64,000 nucleotides of DNA from the NCBI RefSeq assembly GCF_000701345.1, contig NZ_JNIJ01000040.1:1-64000 (forward strand), read 5' to 3'. Within the stretch, counting starts at the first letter, position 1, and each line of letters opens with the position of its first letter. A program made the position numbers and the translations under genes. Shown here piece after piece: positions 42,901-50,574 of the stretch. The stretch is from Bradyrhizobium sp. URHD0069. Its GTDB lineage: Bacteria > Pseudomonadota > Alphaproteobacteria > Rhizobiales > Xanthobacteraceae. Under the pieces are notes generated by a model, which ran no database searches, was not told the origin of the DNA, and worked only from the letters and a program-made list of their open reading frames with translations.

Positions 42901-43211
42901 GTCCGATCCTGATGACCAGTTTCGCGATGCTGGCCGGGATGATGCCAATGGCGCTGGGCCTGGGCGAAGGCGGAGAGCAAAGTGCGCCGCTTGGGCGGGC
43001 GGTGATCGGCGGTCTCCTCGGCGCGACTTGCGCCACGCTCATCATCCTGCCGGCGATCTTGGCCACGCTGCAGTCGCGGCATGCCCGAATGTCCGCGTCG
43101 CTCGATCCTGACGACCCGCATAGCCGTTATTTCGAACCGGAGCCGCGGCTCGCCTCGGTGTTGGAACGTGGCGATGGACGCGGTGAACACCATGCTCACG
43201 CGGCGGAATAA
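39996..43211 (+). CDS. RND efflux pump inner-membrane subunit (HAE1/AcrB-MdtC type)
   Basis: 1071 residues, full length for the family. N-terminus NLVSFALRRPISLLTMVVAV, twelve expected membrane helices, and signature stretches LSGVSAPPPFGSSQ-like porter loops, VGILVDEATVTIENIHTRLA in helix 4 with the proton-relay Asp, QPMAEMFEGLRLGLLMAVGV, and FMGAIMAIGVAVANAILLVT with ARSRLRPILMTSFAMLAGMM in the second half. It would expel a toxic compound by proton exchange. The adaptor gene follows by 36 bases; no outer-membrane channel gene is in the window. The substrate cannot be told. Confidence 0.93.
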   Translation: MNLVSFALRRPISLLTMVVAVALVGFLAIDRMSRDIFPDLGVPVLYVAQPYGGMDPAQMEGFIVNYYEYHFLYITGIEHVESKSIQGVGLIKLQFHPGTDMAQATAETVGYVDRARAFMPTGTVPPFVMRFDGGSVPVGDLVFSSKTKAVAELQDAALFKVRPLFATLPGVSAPPPFGSSQRTILVRVDPDKLRSYNMSPDEVVQALAAGNTVSPSGNVRIGDLMPMVPVNSVVGDFKGLNNIPIRSRGTQTIFIRDVASVEDGADIQTGYALVNGRRTVYIPVTKRADASTLAVVQAVKANLPRFQSVLPDDVEVSYQFDQSPYVTRAIQGLFVEGALGAVLTGLMVLLFLRDWRSSLVVVLNIPLAILASVTALWVSGQTINIMTLGGLALAVGILVDEATVTIENIHTRLADGRSLARAASEATAETTLPRFVAMLCILAVFIPAFFMTGAAHNLFVPLALAVGFSMVGSYLLSSTFVPVLSVWLLHNLSTHQEPQETFFDRLRARYDRFLRAVVKRRRIVVLAYLVVSGAVIFLVGSSLGTEIFPSVDTGQLQLHLRAPAGTRIERTEQIALQTLEAIKREVGPDNVEISLGFVGTQPPNYPINTIYLWSSGSEEAVLQVQVKHGAGISIEDLKERLRRKLPEELPGVRFSFEPSDIVSRVMSFGAPTPIEVAVGGPNLADSRQYADKLRAKLAQVPTLRDLGFEQELDYPTVKVSVDRERAGVLGVTTDDVAKSVVAGTSSSRYTSANYWPDPKSGIGYQVQVEIPERKLNSLEEVKNLPIARRSGGQIDLRNVAGVTDGTALGEYDRYNMQRMLTLSANIRGEDLGRAAARVQQAINDTGKPPDRVNVTVRGQVQPMAEMFEGLRLGLLMAVGVILLVLAANFQSIRLSLAVGLTIPAVIAGVVLMLWLTRTTLNIQSFMGAIMAIGVAVANAILLVTFAERSRIEGREPWEAAIEGARSRLRPILMTSFAMLAGMMPMALGLGEGGEQSAPLGRAVIGGLLGATCATLIILPAILATLQSRHARMSASLDPDDPHSRYFEPEPRLASVLERGDGRGEHHAHAAE

Positions 43212-43247
43212 GCGAGCAGCCCAAACGGAATTTAGAGGCGCAACACC

Positions 43248-44489
43248 ATGAATTTCATGAGTCGAACGGGCATCAAGACCTTGACAGTCGTCATCGGCGT
43301 CGGCGCGGCGGGCATCTTTGCCGATTGGCATTTGGCAGCATCGCCATCGCCATCGCTCGTGAGTCCGTGGAAGCCGGATAACCTCCCGCGGGTCGAGGTT
43401 CTGCGCCCGCGCCGCGTCACGGTAGCTCAACGTCTCCAAACCAACGCGAGCCTCGAAGCCTTTGAGGAAGCGGATCTCTTCGCCAAAGTCTCCGGATACC
43501 TGTCCGATGTTCGGGTCGATATCGGCGATCACGTGAAGGCGGGTCAAGTGCTCGCGGTGATCGACGTTCCCGAAATGGTGCAGGAGCTTGCCGAAGCCAA
43601 AGCCCAGCTCGAATCCAGGCGAAGTTCGCTCGAGAGCGCGCGGCACCAACTGGACCACAACAAGGCGGACGTGGCGCTTCAGAACGCCTTGGCGAAAGAC
43701 CGGGAGCAGCTGGGCGAGGGACGGGGGTTCCTCAGCGACCGGACGCTTGATCAGGTGCACGCCAACGCGGAGATCGCCAAGGCGGATCTCGGAGTTGCGG
43801 AAGCGAACCGTGCCCTCGCGGCCAATCAGGTCGACGTCGCCGCCGCGACCGTGGAGAAGATCAAGACTCTGCTTGCCTATACGCAGATCGTGGCGCCCTT
43901 CGATGGCGTGGTGGCGCGGCGCCGGGTGAACCGGGGCGATTTGGTCCAGGCCGCCACAGCCACGCGGACGACGCCGTCCGCAGGGTCACTTTTCACGCTG
44001 CAGCGGATCGACACGATCCGGGTGTTTTGCGACGTTCCGGAAAACGACGTACCTCACCTTCGCATCGGCGATCCCGCCATCGTCAAGCCATCGGGTTTCG
44101 ACGGTAAGCCGTTCATCGGCAAGGTAACCCGCTTTTCCCTGCGTCTCGATCCCGAGACCCGCAACATGCGCACCGAAATCGACCTGCCAAACCCCAACGA
44201 ACAACTTTATCCGGGCGCGTACGCGCAGGTTTCACTGGAAATGAACCGGCGCCCCGATGCGCTTACCGTACCCACCGGGGCTGTAGGTTCGGATGGCGAG
44301 GGCAACTTCGTGTACACCATCACTGACAATCGGATCACACGCCTCGCCGTCAAGACGGGTCTCACCGATAACGGTCGTATCGAAGTGACTGCGGGCCTAT
44401 CGGAGCAGACACCGGTGGTGGCAAGCACGAAGGGCGTCCCGCCACTGACAACGGCGGTTCAGCCGCAAACGGCTCGCGAGAGCTCCTAG
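43248..44489 (+). CDS. RND efflux periplasmic adaptor subunit
   Basis: 413 residues of the HlyD/AcrA membrane-fusion family. Membrane anchor or signal near residues 8-28 (IKTLTVVIGVGAAGIFADWH), barrel-sandwich (lipoyl) half KVSGYLSDVRVDIGDHVKAG, a helical hairpin (residues about 110-200, LAEAKAQLESRRSSLESARH), the second lipoyl half TQIVAPFDGVVARRRVNRGD, and a beta-barrel with YPGAYAQVSLEMNRRPDALT. It links the pump encoded before it to an outer-membrane channel. Gene order pump-then-adaptor is the reverse of acrAB. Confidence 0.93.
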   Translation: MNFMSRTGIKTLTVVIGVGAAGIFADWHLAASPSPSLVSPWKPDNLPRVEVLRPRRVTVAQRLQTNASLEAFEEADLFAKVSGYLSDVRVDIGDHVKAGQVLAVIDVPEMVQELAEAKAQLESRRSSLESARHQLDHNKADVALQNALAKDREQLGEGRGFLSDRTLDQVHANAEIAKADLGVAEANRALAANQVDVAAATVEKIKTLLAYTQIVAPFDGVVARRRVNRGDLVQAATATRTTPSAGSLFTLQRIDTIRVFCDVPENDVPHLRIGDPAIVKPSGFDGKPFIGKVTRFSLRLDPETRNMRTEIDLPNPNEQLYPGAYAQVSLEMNRRPDALTVPTGAVGSDGEGNFVYTITDNRITRLAVKTGLTDNGRIEVTAGLSEQTPVVASTKGVPPLTTAVQPQTARESS

Positions 44490-45205
44490 TTAAAGATATA
44501 TGACGCCAGCAAAGGCGCTCTTATATGGACTCGCAGTTTGCTTTCGTTGCGCCACCGGCCCGGCAAGCCCTGGGCGGCCCCGGAGCGACGACGATTCCGG
44601 GCGGGGTTTATTCCCGCCCGAGAGGGATCATCTGGCTGGAGCGATGACGATTTCGTGAGCGGGAAGCAAGAGGCAACTTAGGTCGCCTAATGCGACTGTG
44701 CAGGCCTTGGCATTCCGGCGCCTCCCGAGCGCGCAAAGCTGCTCACGGTGCCGACTTTCGAGACTCCAGAATCTCCATCTCGTACGCCGAAGCGGCACGA
44801 CGTTTTTTCATGCGGGGATGATGTTACGGTCTGGTGCAATGCCACCGTCTCCGAAGCCGGATTCGGTCCGGCCTGTAGCATGCCATCATGGCGAATCGAG
44901 ACCTCCGAAAAAGGAGAGGCGGCCGCGCGCTCGAGCAGATCCCGCAGCTTTGGATGCAAACCCTCACCACGTGAGGCCGCAAATGCGTTGAATTGGTTTG
45001 AAGTGGTCATTTTTCCGGACTTTCATGCGTTGCCGCCACGGTCTTTAGCCTGAACCGTTGGCGGAGCGTGGCCACTCCGATTTCTGCTTTCGAATTGACT
45101 TCTTTGTTTCGGCGAGTCCGTCGCTTTCGGAGTTTGAAGCTAAGAAGCGGATTGTGATCTCTGCACGAAGTCCTCATCCGTTGTTGGACAGCGGGAGTAT
45201 CACCG
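44490..45205. other. Intergenic region of about 700 bases
   Basis: Contains the hairpin at 44598-44620. A minus-strand frame 44687-45010 (MTTSNQFNAFAASRGEGLHP...) could encode a 107-residue protein, but its ribosome site is weak and it matches no family I know, so I do not call it. The rest shows no recognisable gene. Confidence 0.45.
44598..44620. terminator. Strong GC hairpin downstream of the efflux genes
   Basis: CGGGCGGG (44598-44605) pairs perfectly with CCCGCCCG (44613-44620) around GTTTATT. It lies about 110 bases after the adaptor stop. There is no U-tract, so it may act as an mRNA end-stabiliser or a factor-assisted terminator. Confidence 0.5.
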
Positions 45206-45592
45206 GTGGCAACCGACATCCAAGTCCACAGACTAATCAACTTCGAAACCGCCACGGACGGAACAGCGGTCAGGTTGCTGGTCGACGACGTCGCAGGTCG
45301 TACGGTCGGAATTTTCTTCACGATCGAGACATTGTCGGCGCTGCTGATGACTTTGCCGACGATGGCGACCAGCGCGATCAAGCGCGCGCATAACGATCCA
45401 GCGATGCGCATATATCCGGCGACGGACTTTCGGATTGAACTCAGCCCGGGCAATGTCCGCATTTTGACCATCGGAACGCCGGACGGCTTCTCCGTTTCTT
45501 TCAGTCTGACAGAGGAATTCTCGCAAGAGCTTGGCGAGGCGCATCTGAAAGGCAATGTGCCCGGAACGCCGTTCGTGCGGCTTGCGGCCTGA
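45206..45592 (+). CDS. Hypothetical protein
   Basis: 128 residues from GTG 45206 with GCGGGAG nine bases upstream. The sequence (DIQVHRLINFETATDGTAVR, RTVGIFFTIETLSALLMTLP, RIYPATDFRIELSPGNVRIL, GFSVSFSLTEEFSQELGEAH) is well composed, soluble, alternating strands and helices, without membrane segments. I recognise no domain. It precedes the Ada gene on the same strand, but about 160 bases separate them. Function unknown. Confidence 0.7.
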   Translation: MATDIQVHRLINFETATDGTAVRLLVDDVAGRTVGIFFTIETLSALLMTLPTMATSAIKRAHNDPAMRIYPATDFRIELSPGNVRILTIGTPDGFSVSFSLTEEFSQELGEAHLKGNVPGTPFVRLAA

Positions 45593-45752
45593 ATCGGGAA
45601 TCGGGTGGCCGGCGCCAATTCGCGATCTAATGTGCTCCTACTTCGGCGCCTTCGGCGCCCCTCACGCTGCGTTCGAAAGCAAGACCCGGAGTGAAGGAAT
45701 GCCTGCTCCGCCGAAGATGGCGCCAATCAACCTGGTACGGAAGAGAGTTTCA

Positions 45753-46862
45753 ATGATGAGCGGGATGACCTCAGAAGATGTACGCAAGCCGGCCGAACTC
45801 GGCGTCGTCAACGATCCACGCTGGACGCGTGTGCTCGCGCGAGACCGCACGGCGGACGGGCTGTTCTGGTACTCGGTCGCGACGACGGGTATCTATTGCC
45901 GGCCGTCGTGTGCATCGCGAGCCGCCAATCCGATAAACGTGCAGCTGCACGATACGCTGGCCGATGCCAAGGCCACAGGCTTCCGGCCGTGCAAGCGCTG
46001 CCATCCAGACGGCCCTTCGATCGACGCAGAGAAGGCGGCAATCGTGGCACGCGCCTGCCGGCTGATCGAGGGGCGCGACGAGGAACCGTCCTTGAATGCT
46101 TTGGCAAAGGCGGTCGGCCGCAGTGCAAGCTACTTTCATCGAAGCTTCAAGGCGGTTACGGGGCTTACGCCGAAGGATTATGCGGCCGCGCATCGCGCGA
46201 GGAAAGTCCGCGAGGGGCTTATCAGCGGCAGTAGCGTCCCTGAGGCGATCTATGACGCTGGCTATAATTCTAGCGGACGCTTCTATGAGAAATCGACCGA
46301 CATGCTCGGCATGACCCCGACCCAGTTTAAGAAGGGCGGGACCAATGAGGAAATCCGGTTTGCTCTCGGACAGACGTCGCTCGGCGCAATCCTGGTCGCA
46401 TCGAGCAAAAAGGGGGTGGCGTCAATCCTGCTCGGGAACGACCCTGACGCTCTGCTTCGCCAACTTCAGGACCGCTTTCCGAAGGCCAGATTGGTCGGCG
46501 CCGACGAGGACTATGAAGCATTGGTCGCTCGAGTCGTCGGACTTGTCGAACTTCCCCAAATCGGCCTGGATCTGCCGCTCGACGTACGAGGCACAGCCTT
46601 CCAATGCCGTGTGTGGCAGGCGTTGCGGGAAGTTCCGGTGGGCCAAACAGTTTCTTATATGGAAATCGCGCTGCGGATCGGGTCACCCAAGGCTGTGCGT
46701 GCTGTTGCCGGTGCCTGCGCGGCCAATAACCTCGCGGTCGCGATCCCATGTCATCGAGTGGTCCGGAACGACGGAGCCTTGTCGGGATACGCCTGGGGCA
46801 TCGAGCGCAAGAAGGCCTTGCTCGATCGCGAAGCGGCGGTGACCGTGCAAATGTCGAAATGA
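45753..46862 (+). CDS. ada: Ada: methyl-phosphotriester sensor regulator and O6-methylguanine-DNA methyltransferase
   Basis: About 369 residues from ATG 45753. Residues 10-90 hold the Ada zinc domain with four cysteines (GIYCRPSCASR and RPCKRCHPD), one of which takes methyl groups from phosphotriesters; an AraC helix-turn-helix follows (SLNALAKAVGRSASYFHRSF, VPEAIYDAGYNSSGRFYEKS). The C-terminal methyltransferase has AIPCHRVVR with acceptor Cys333. The methylated form activates its own and neighbouring repair genes, so the two methyltransferase-type genes downstream are plausible targets. The frame extends upstream to 45555 without family sequence. Confidence 0.93.
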   Translation: MMSGMTSEDVRKPAELGVVNDPRWTRVLARDRTADGLFWYSVATTGIYCRPSCASRAANPINVQLHDTLADAKATGFRPCKRCHPDGPSIDAEKAAIVARACRLIEGRDEEPSLNALAKAVGRSASYFHRSFKAVTGLTPKDYAAAHRARKVREGLISGSSVPEAIYDAGYNSSGRFYEKSTDMLGMTPTQFKKGGTNEEIRFALGQTSLGAILVASSKKGVASILLGNDPDALLRQLQDRFPKARLVGADEDYEALVARVVGLVELPQIGLDLPLDVRGTAFQCRVWQALREVPVGQTVSYMEIALRIGSPKAVRAVAGACAANNLAVAIPCHRVVRNDGALSGYAWGIERKKALLDREAAVTVQMSK

Positions 46863-47216
46863 TCGTCGGTTCCCGCTGCGGCGGACGCTGGCGCCGAGGG
46901 CATGCTTTCAGACGATCATCTCCCCACCGGCGCTGTGGTGGTTATCTCGCGGCGACATCGCTCTCGTTCCTGAAACCGCGCTTCAAGCGTTTCCTTATGC
47001 CATTTTCAGCTCGGCTGGCGCGCGCCGGCACGAGCAATGGAATTGATGCTCGCGACCGGCGAGGTATTCCGCTTGGGGTAAGCGACCGTGACGCGCGTCT
47101 TCTGATGCCTGCTTACCGATCCGCGATCCCCTGATTTGAAAGGAAGGACCGGAGTGAAGGCCGTTCTCCGTGCTTCTATTCTTGATCATCGAATGGATTC
47201 ATACGGGAGACCAGCG
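46863..47216. other. Intergenic region between ada and the Ogt-like gene
   Basis: About 350 bases with no supportable gene; long open frames here are continuations or shadows of neighbours. It may carry an Ada-dependent promoter for the next gene, though I cannot identify a box. The Shine-Dalgarno GGGAG at about 47205 belongs to the downstream start. Confidence 0.45.
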
Positions 47217-47777
47217 ATGAACATTATCGCCCGCAACAATCTCTTTGAGCATGAGGCTGTCAACGCAGCCGAGGCTATCCAATTTGCGGTTACTGACTGC
47301 GACGTTGGCAATGCCCTCGTTGCCCGCAGTAGAACGGGTGTATGCGCCATCTTGCTGGGCACCAATGCGGAGGAACTGGAAATCGAGCTTGGGAGGATTT
47401 TTCCGGACGATGTGTTCACCCGCAACGAGCGCGCCGTGAAGGAAGATATGTTCGAGATCCAGCGTTTTCTGTCCTCTCCGAATACCGGGCTCGATATTAC
47501 GCTCGATATCCGCGGGACGTCCTTCCAACGCAAGGTCTGGGAGGCGCTCCGCACGATTCCCGCGGGTCGGCCGCTCACCTTCGCGCAGTTGGCTCGTCGC
47601 ATTCGGGGTTCCAAGTCACTCCGGGCGATAGGCCAGGCCTGCGCCGACAATCCGATCGCCCTCGCTATTCCCTGCCATCGCGTGATCGGTAACAGCGGGT
47701 CGCTGCGGAACTATCGATACGGCGCGCGTTGCAAGCGATCTCTGATCAATCGCGAAGTGGCATCTTGTTTGCCTTGA
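47217..47777 (+). CDS. Methylated-DNA--protein-cysteine methyltransferase (Ogt-like)
   Basis: About 186 residues from ATG 47217 (GGGAG upstream). The N-terminal part (IQFAVTDCDVGNALVARSRT, VCAILLGTNAEELEIELGRI) and the methyltransferase part (LDIRGTSFQRKVWEALRTIP, FAQLARRIRGSKSLRAIGQA) match the suicide alkyltransferases; acceptor Cys153 is in AIPCHRVIG. It repairs O6-alkylguanine by moving the alkyl group to that cysteine. It stands directly after Ada on the same strand. The C-terminus is short (SLINREVASCLP). Confidence 0.9.
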   Translation: MNIIARNNLFEHEAVNAAEAIQFAVTDCDVGNALVARSRTGVCAILLGTNAEELEIELGRIFPDDVFTRNERAVKEDMFEIQRFLSSPNTGLDITLDIRGTSFQRKVWEALRTIPAGRPLTFAQLARRIRGSKSLRAIGQACADNPIALAIPCHRVIGNSGSLRNYRYGARCKRSLINREVASCLP

Positions 47778-47856
47778 ATTCAAAAGCAAACATCGGATCG
47801 TTACGCGCTTGGTCGGGTAATGCAGTGTAGGCCCTCTGAATCGACAAGGTGCTGCA

Positions 47857-48156
47857 ATGAGCGACGTTATTAGATACGCATTCGGCAAGATGTCTCTCGG
47901 CGATGTCATGGTTGCTGCGTCCGGTAGGGGCGTCGCCGCGCTCGAGTTCGTAGACGATCGCGGTGTCGCGGCGAAGTTGGGCACGCGCGACGCCCGCGAC
48001 GTGACTGTAGCGATCAGTACTAATCCAATCGCGGTTCAAATGCCGTGTCACCGTGTTCTCAAGAAGAACGGTTCGATCTCTGGGTATCGCTGGCCTGCGC
48101 GCCGCAAGCGCGTGCTGCTCGAACCCGAGCGATTGGCTCTGCGTGGTAGAAAGTAA
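47857..48156 (+). CDS. Shortened methyltransferase-like protein with internal deletion
   Basis: 99 residues. Residues 1-35 (YAFGKMSLGDVMVAASGRGV, AALEFVDD) match the start of an Ada-type methyltransferase domain. Residues 50-95 (AISTNPIAVQMPCHRVLKKN, GSISGYRWPARRKRVLLEPE) match its end with acceptor Cys64. The whole central part, including the DNA-recognition helix-turn-helix and arginine finger (QxxVWxAL), is missing, a loss of roughly 80 residues that keeps the frame. It probably cannot repair DNA in the usual way; it may be a decaying copy or a binding or regulatory variant. Confidence 0.75.
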   Translation: MSDVIRYAFGKMSLGDVMVAASGRGVAALEFVDDRGVAAKLGTRDARDVTVAISTNPIAVQMPCHRVLKKNGSISGYRWPARRKRVLLEPERLALRGRK

Positions 48157-48271
48157 AAATGGCCTCGATGCAGTTCTAAGACAACAAACGGAGTGCCGGC
48201 GCTAGGATCCAATCTTACTGTCCACGCGTCCCTAAATCGGACTGAGAATAACCAGTATAGGAGATGTCGAT

Positions 48272-48724
48272 ATGTCGAAGGAAAGTGACAATAAGGCGAT
48301 CGTGGGTCGTTGGTTCACGGATTTTTGGGGAAAGACCTGCAATCTGAGCATCGTGGACGAACTCGCGTCACCCGACATGCTGTTGCAGTACTCGCTTCAC
48401 GAACCCCGCCGCGGTCGCGACGACATAAAGGCCTTCATGACCGACTTCCGGCAAGCCTTCCCGGATCTCAACTTCTGGGGCGCCGCCGACTTGATAGCGG
48501 AGGGCGACTACGTCGTCGGCCGTTGGGAAGGTGGCGGTACGCACACTGGGCCTGCATTCAACGATTTCTTGATGGGATCACTGCCCGCCAACACCGGTCG
48601 CAAGATGAAGTTCACCGGAACAACCGTGCTCAAACTCAAGGACGGCCAAATCGTTGAGGAGATCGGTCTCGATGACGGCGTTTCGGCCTTGACGCAACTC
48701 GGTCTTATCAAGACGGCGGCGTAA
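48272..48724 (+). CDS. SnoaL-like ester cyclase family protein
   Basis: 150 residues with the NTF2-like cone fold typical of SnoaL polyketide cyclases: NKAIVGRWFTDFWGKTCNLS, VDELASPDMLLQYSLHEPRR, FMTDFRQAFPDLNFWGAADL, DYVVGRWEGGGTHTGPAF and KMKFTGTTVLKLKDGQIVEE. Most stand-alone bacterial members have unknown substrates. GGAGATGTCGAT precedes ATG 48272. A clear terminator hairpin lies 24 bases after the stop, so it is likely monocistronic. Confidence 0.88.
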   Translation: MSKESDNKAIVGRWFTDFWGKTCNLSIVDELASPDMLLQYSLHEPRRGRDDIKAFMTDFRQAFPDLNFWGAADLIAEGDYVVGRWEGGGTHTGPAFNDFLMGSLPANTGRKMKFTGTTVLKLKDGQIVEEIGLDDGVSALTQLGLIKTAA

Positions 48725-49199
48725 TTCATCGGGTGGAATCGATTAGAGGCGGCACTCTCCGAAGTGCCGCCTTACTTTATGTGGAACAAGCGACCTACAG
48801 TCGTCGGATCAGCGTGTGTTTGCGAACGCACCGAGCCGCTCGTGCGCTAGTCGCCATTTTCTTCATGGCGGCGCCGGGCATTGTCGACCATTTCCTCGGT
48901 CCAAAACAATCGCCGATAGCAAAGCAAGGATCGGAGTGCGTGACTCGTGCCGCCCTATTAATCTGGGAGACGATATGGTGTAGCAGATCGGGAAATGACC
49001 TAACTCTCGGATTCTGGATCTGCGACAACCCGCGCGCACTCACGTGTAGCGTTGGAACTGCAGGCAACAGCGATCGCTTCCAGCACTGTTTCGATTGCAG
49101 CGCTCGGACCGCCCGTTTCGATTCGAAGACAGCAATCGAGATTCGCTGCGTCCCCTCCTGATTATATTGCGGGAACATCAATCGATAACGGAGGACAAG
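48725..49199. other. Intergenic region, terminator plus unassigned sequence
   Basis: About 475 bases. The first 56 hold the SnoaL terminator. The rest has open frames on both strands (48733-49161 plus, 48795-49181 minus) without recognisable content, and the plus frame runs through the terminator. The promoter of the following hypothetical gene should lie at its right end. Confidence 0.5.
48748..48780 (+). terminator. Intrinsic terminator after the SnoaL-like gene
   Basis: GGCGGCACT (48748-48756) and AGTGCCGCC (48763-48771) form a perfect nine-base-pair stem with loop CTCCGA, followed by TTACTTTAT. It argues against the open frame 48733-49161 being a gene. Confidence 0.8.
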
Positions 49200-49676
49200 A
49201 TGAAGCTCGTGCGATTTGACGACTGGAAAACGGGATTGCTCGTCCAGCTCCCGATCGGGCTACGCGTGATCGACGTTGTTGAGAGCCTCGGCGCACTTTC
49301 GTTCGAGGCCCCCATTTCCGGCGTGCTCAACGGCATCCTCAAGGACAGAGGCAGTTGGGGTCCGCTGATCGAGCATTGGGGGCAGGCAAGCGTCGGACTG
49401 AGACGATTGGCTCTATTGGCTGCGGTTGGCCCTGGTAATTCACGCCTCGTCATTCGCCGTATTGACGAAATCCATTTTGGCTCTTCCTCCGTTAATTCGA
49501 ATGATGTCGCAGCTCTAGAGATCGCGGAATTGTGCGAAGTTGCGCATGATCCTGCCTGGCGCGAAGCGATGCGTCGACAGCCAGCGCTGCCGCAGCGCGC
49601 GGATGAATGGATTGACGGCCGTGTCGTGAGCCTAGACGCGCATCGAAGGCTCAAATCAGACGCGAGGGGTCCGTAG
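49200..49676 (+). CDS. Conserved hypothetical protein
   Basis: 158 residues from ATG 49200, preceded by GGAGGACAAG. It starts MKLVRFDDWKTGLLVQLPIG and continues LRVIDVVESLGALSFEAPIS, NGILKDRGSWGPLIEHWGQA, SRLVIRRIDEIHF. The first 30 residues resemble the opening of fumarylacetoacetate-hydrolase-type proteins, but the catalytic part of that family is absent. Function unknown; I have only a faint memory of similar Bradyrhizobium proteins. Its last 26 bases overlap the 3-prime end of the convergent alpha/beta hydrolase gene. Confidence 0.7.
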   Translation: MKLVRFDDWKTGLLVQLPIGLRVIDVVESLGALSFEAPISGVLNGILKDRGSWGPLIEHWGQASVGLRRLALLAAVGPGNSRLVIRRIDEIHFGSSSVNSNDVAALEIAELCEVAHDPAWREAMRRQPALPQRADEWIDGRVVSLDAHRRLKSDARGP

Positions 49677-50574
49677 ATCTCTCGAACGCCTCCAGAGCCT
49701 GGAGCACGAGTGCAGGCGCTTCCTGCGCAACACAGTGACCGACACCGTCGAACGTCCACTGGCTCGCGGCCGGAATCAGCGCGGCGGCGCGCGCCGACAT
49801 CTCCTTGTAGATCGGCCAGGACCGTTCGGCGGTGGCAACACGCACGGGACAACCAATCTCAGACAGCCAGCCAAAGGGATTACCGCGGTGGTCTCCGGTG
49901 TAGACCTGCTCCATCGCCTCGAAGATCGGCAGCAGCATCGCTGCTTCGATCTCCGGCCTGCAGCGCAGCCGCACCCGGCCGTCAGGCAGCGGCTCGAAAC
50001 CGTGCCGCACATAGGTCCAGAGCGCGCCCTCGGACCAATCCGCAAATGCGGGCGCCATGCGAAAGCGTTGGAATGCAGCCGCAGCACTTTCAAACTCTGC
50101 CTGGCGGCGCAACACTCCTTGCGCCGAGGCCGCTGCTTTGTCGCTCAACCCTGAGGCCGCATTCCGGTCCGCCCGTGGATCCATGACGGTCGGCTCCATC
50201 ACGAACAGACGCGAGAAGCGCCGGGGAAGCAACTTTGCGGCGAGCATAAGGTCGGTGGCCCCGGCGCTGTGGCCGATGCCGAAGATCTCAGAGAGATCGA
50301 GCGCCTCGACCACCGCACACACATCCATCGCGAAATCCACGAAGTGATATCGGTCGGTGGCCGGCTTGTGGCTGGCGCCGTGACCCCGGCGGTCGAGCGC
50401 ATAGACCGTGTATCTGGAGGCGAGCACGCTCGCGACCTCGTCCCAGATCTCGCCGACGAAGCTCGTGCCGTGCACGAGAAGCGCAGGCGGCTTGCGCGAA
50501 TCCGGCTCGCCCCAGCGGGCAAGCGCGATCCGGGCACCGGCGTGTTCGACCCAAACTCGCTGCCGGTCCGTCAT
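49651..50574 (-). CDS. Alpha/beta-fold hydrolase
   Basis: 307 residues. The oxyanion region PPALLVHGTSFVGEIWDEV, the strand YTVYALDRRGHGASHKP, the nucleophile elbow IFGIGHSAGATDLML, and the late His in DGVGHCVAQEAPALVLQ outline the Ser-Asp-His esterase fold. There is no signal peptide, so it is cytosolic. Its ATG overlaps the stop of the GMC oxidoreductase gene (50571-50574), so the two are co-translated; they may act in sequence on an alcohol or ester, but the substrate cannot be inferred. Confidence 0.9.
   Translation of the reverse strand: MTDRQRVWVEHAGARIALARWGEPDSRKPPALLVHGTSFVGEIWDEVASVLASRYTVYALDRRGHGASHKPATDRYHFVDFAMDVCAVVEALDLSEIFGIGHSAGATDLMLAAKLLPRRFSRLFVMEPTVMDPRADRNAASGLSDKAAASAQGVLRRQAEFESAAAAFQRFRMAPAFADWSEGALWTYVRHGFEPLPDGRVRLRCRPEIEAAMLLPIFEAMEQVYTGDHRGNPFGWLSEIGCPVRVATAERSWPIYKEMSARAAALIPAASQWTFDGVGHCVAQEAPALVLQALEAFERSTDPSRLI

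Noticed and set aside
44687..45010. 107-codon minus-strand frame
   Set aside because: Weak ribosome site and no known family; could be real, but I cannot support it.
48733..49161. 142-codon open frame after the SnoaL-like gene
   Set aside because: It runs through a clear intrinsic terminator (48748-48780), has no good ribosome site, and no recognisable sequence.
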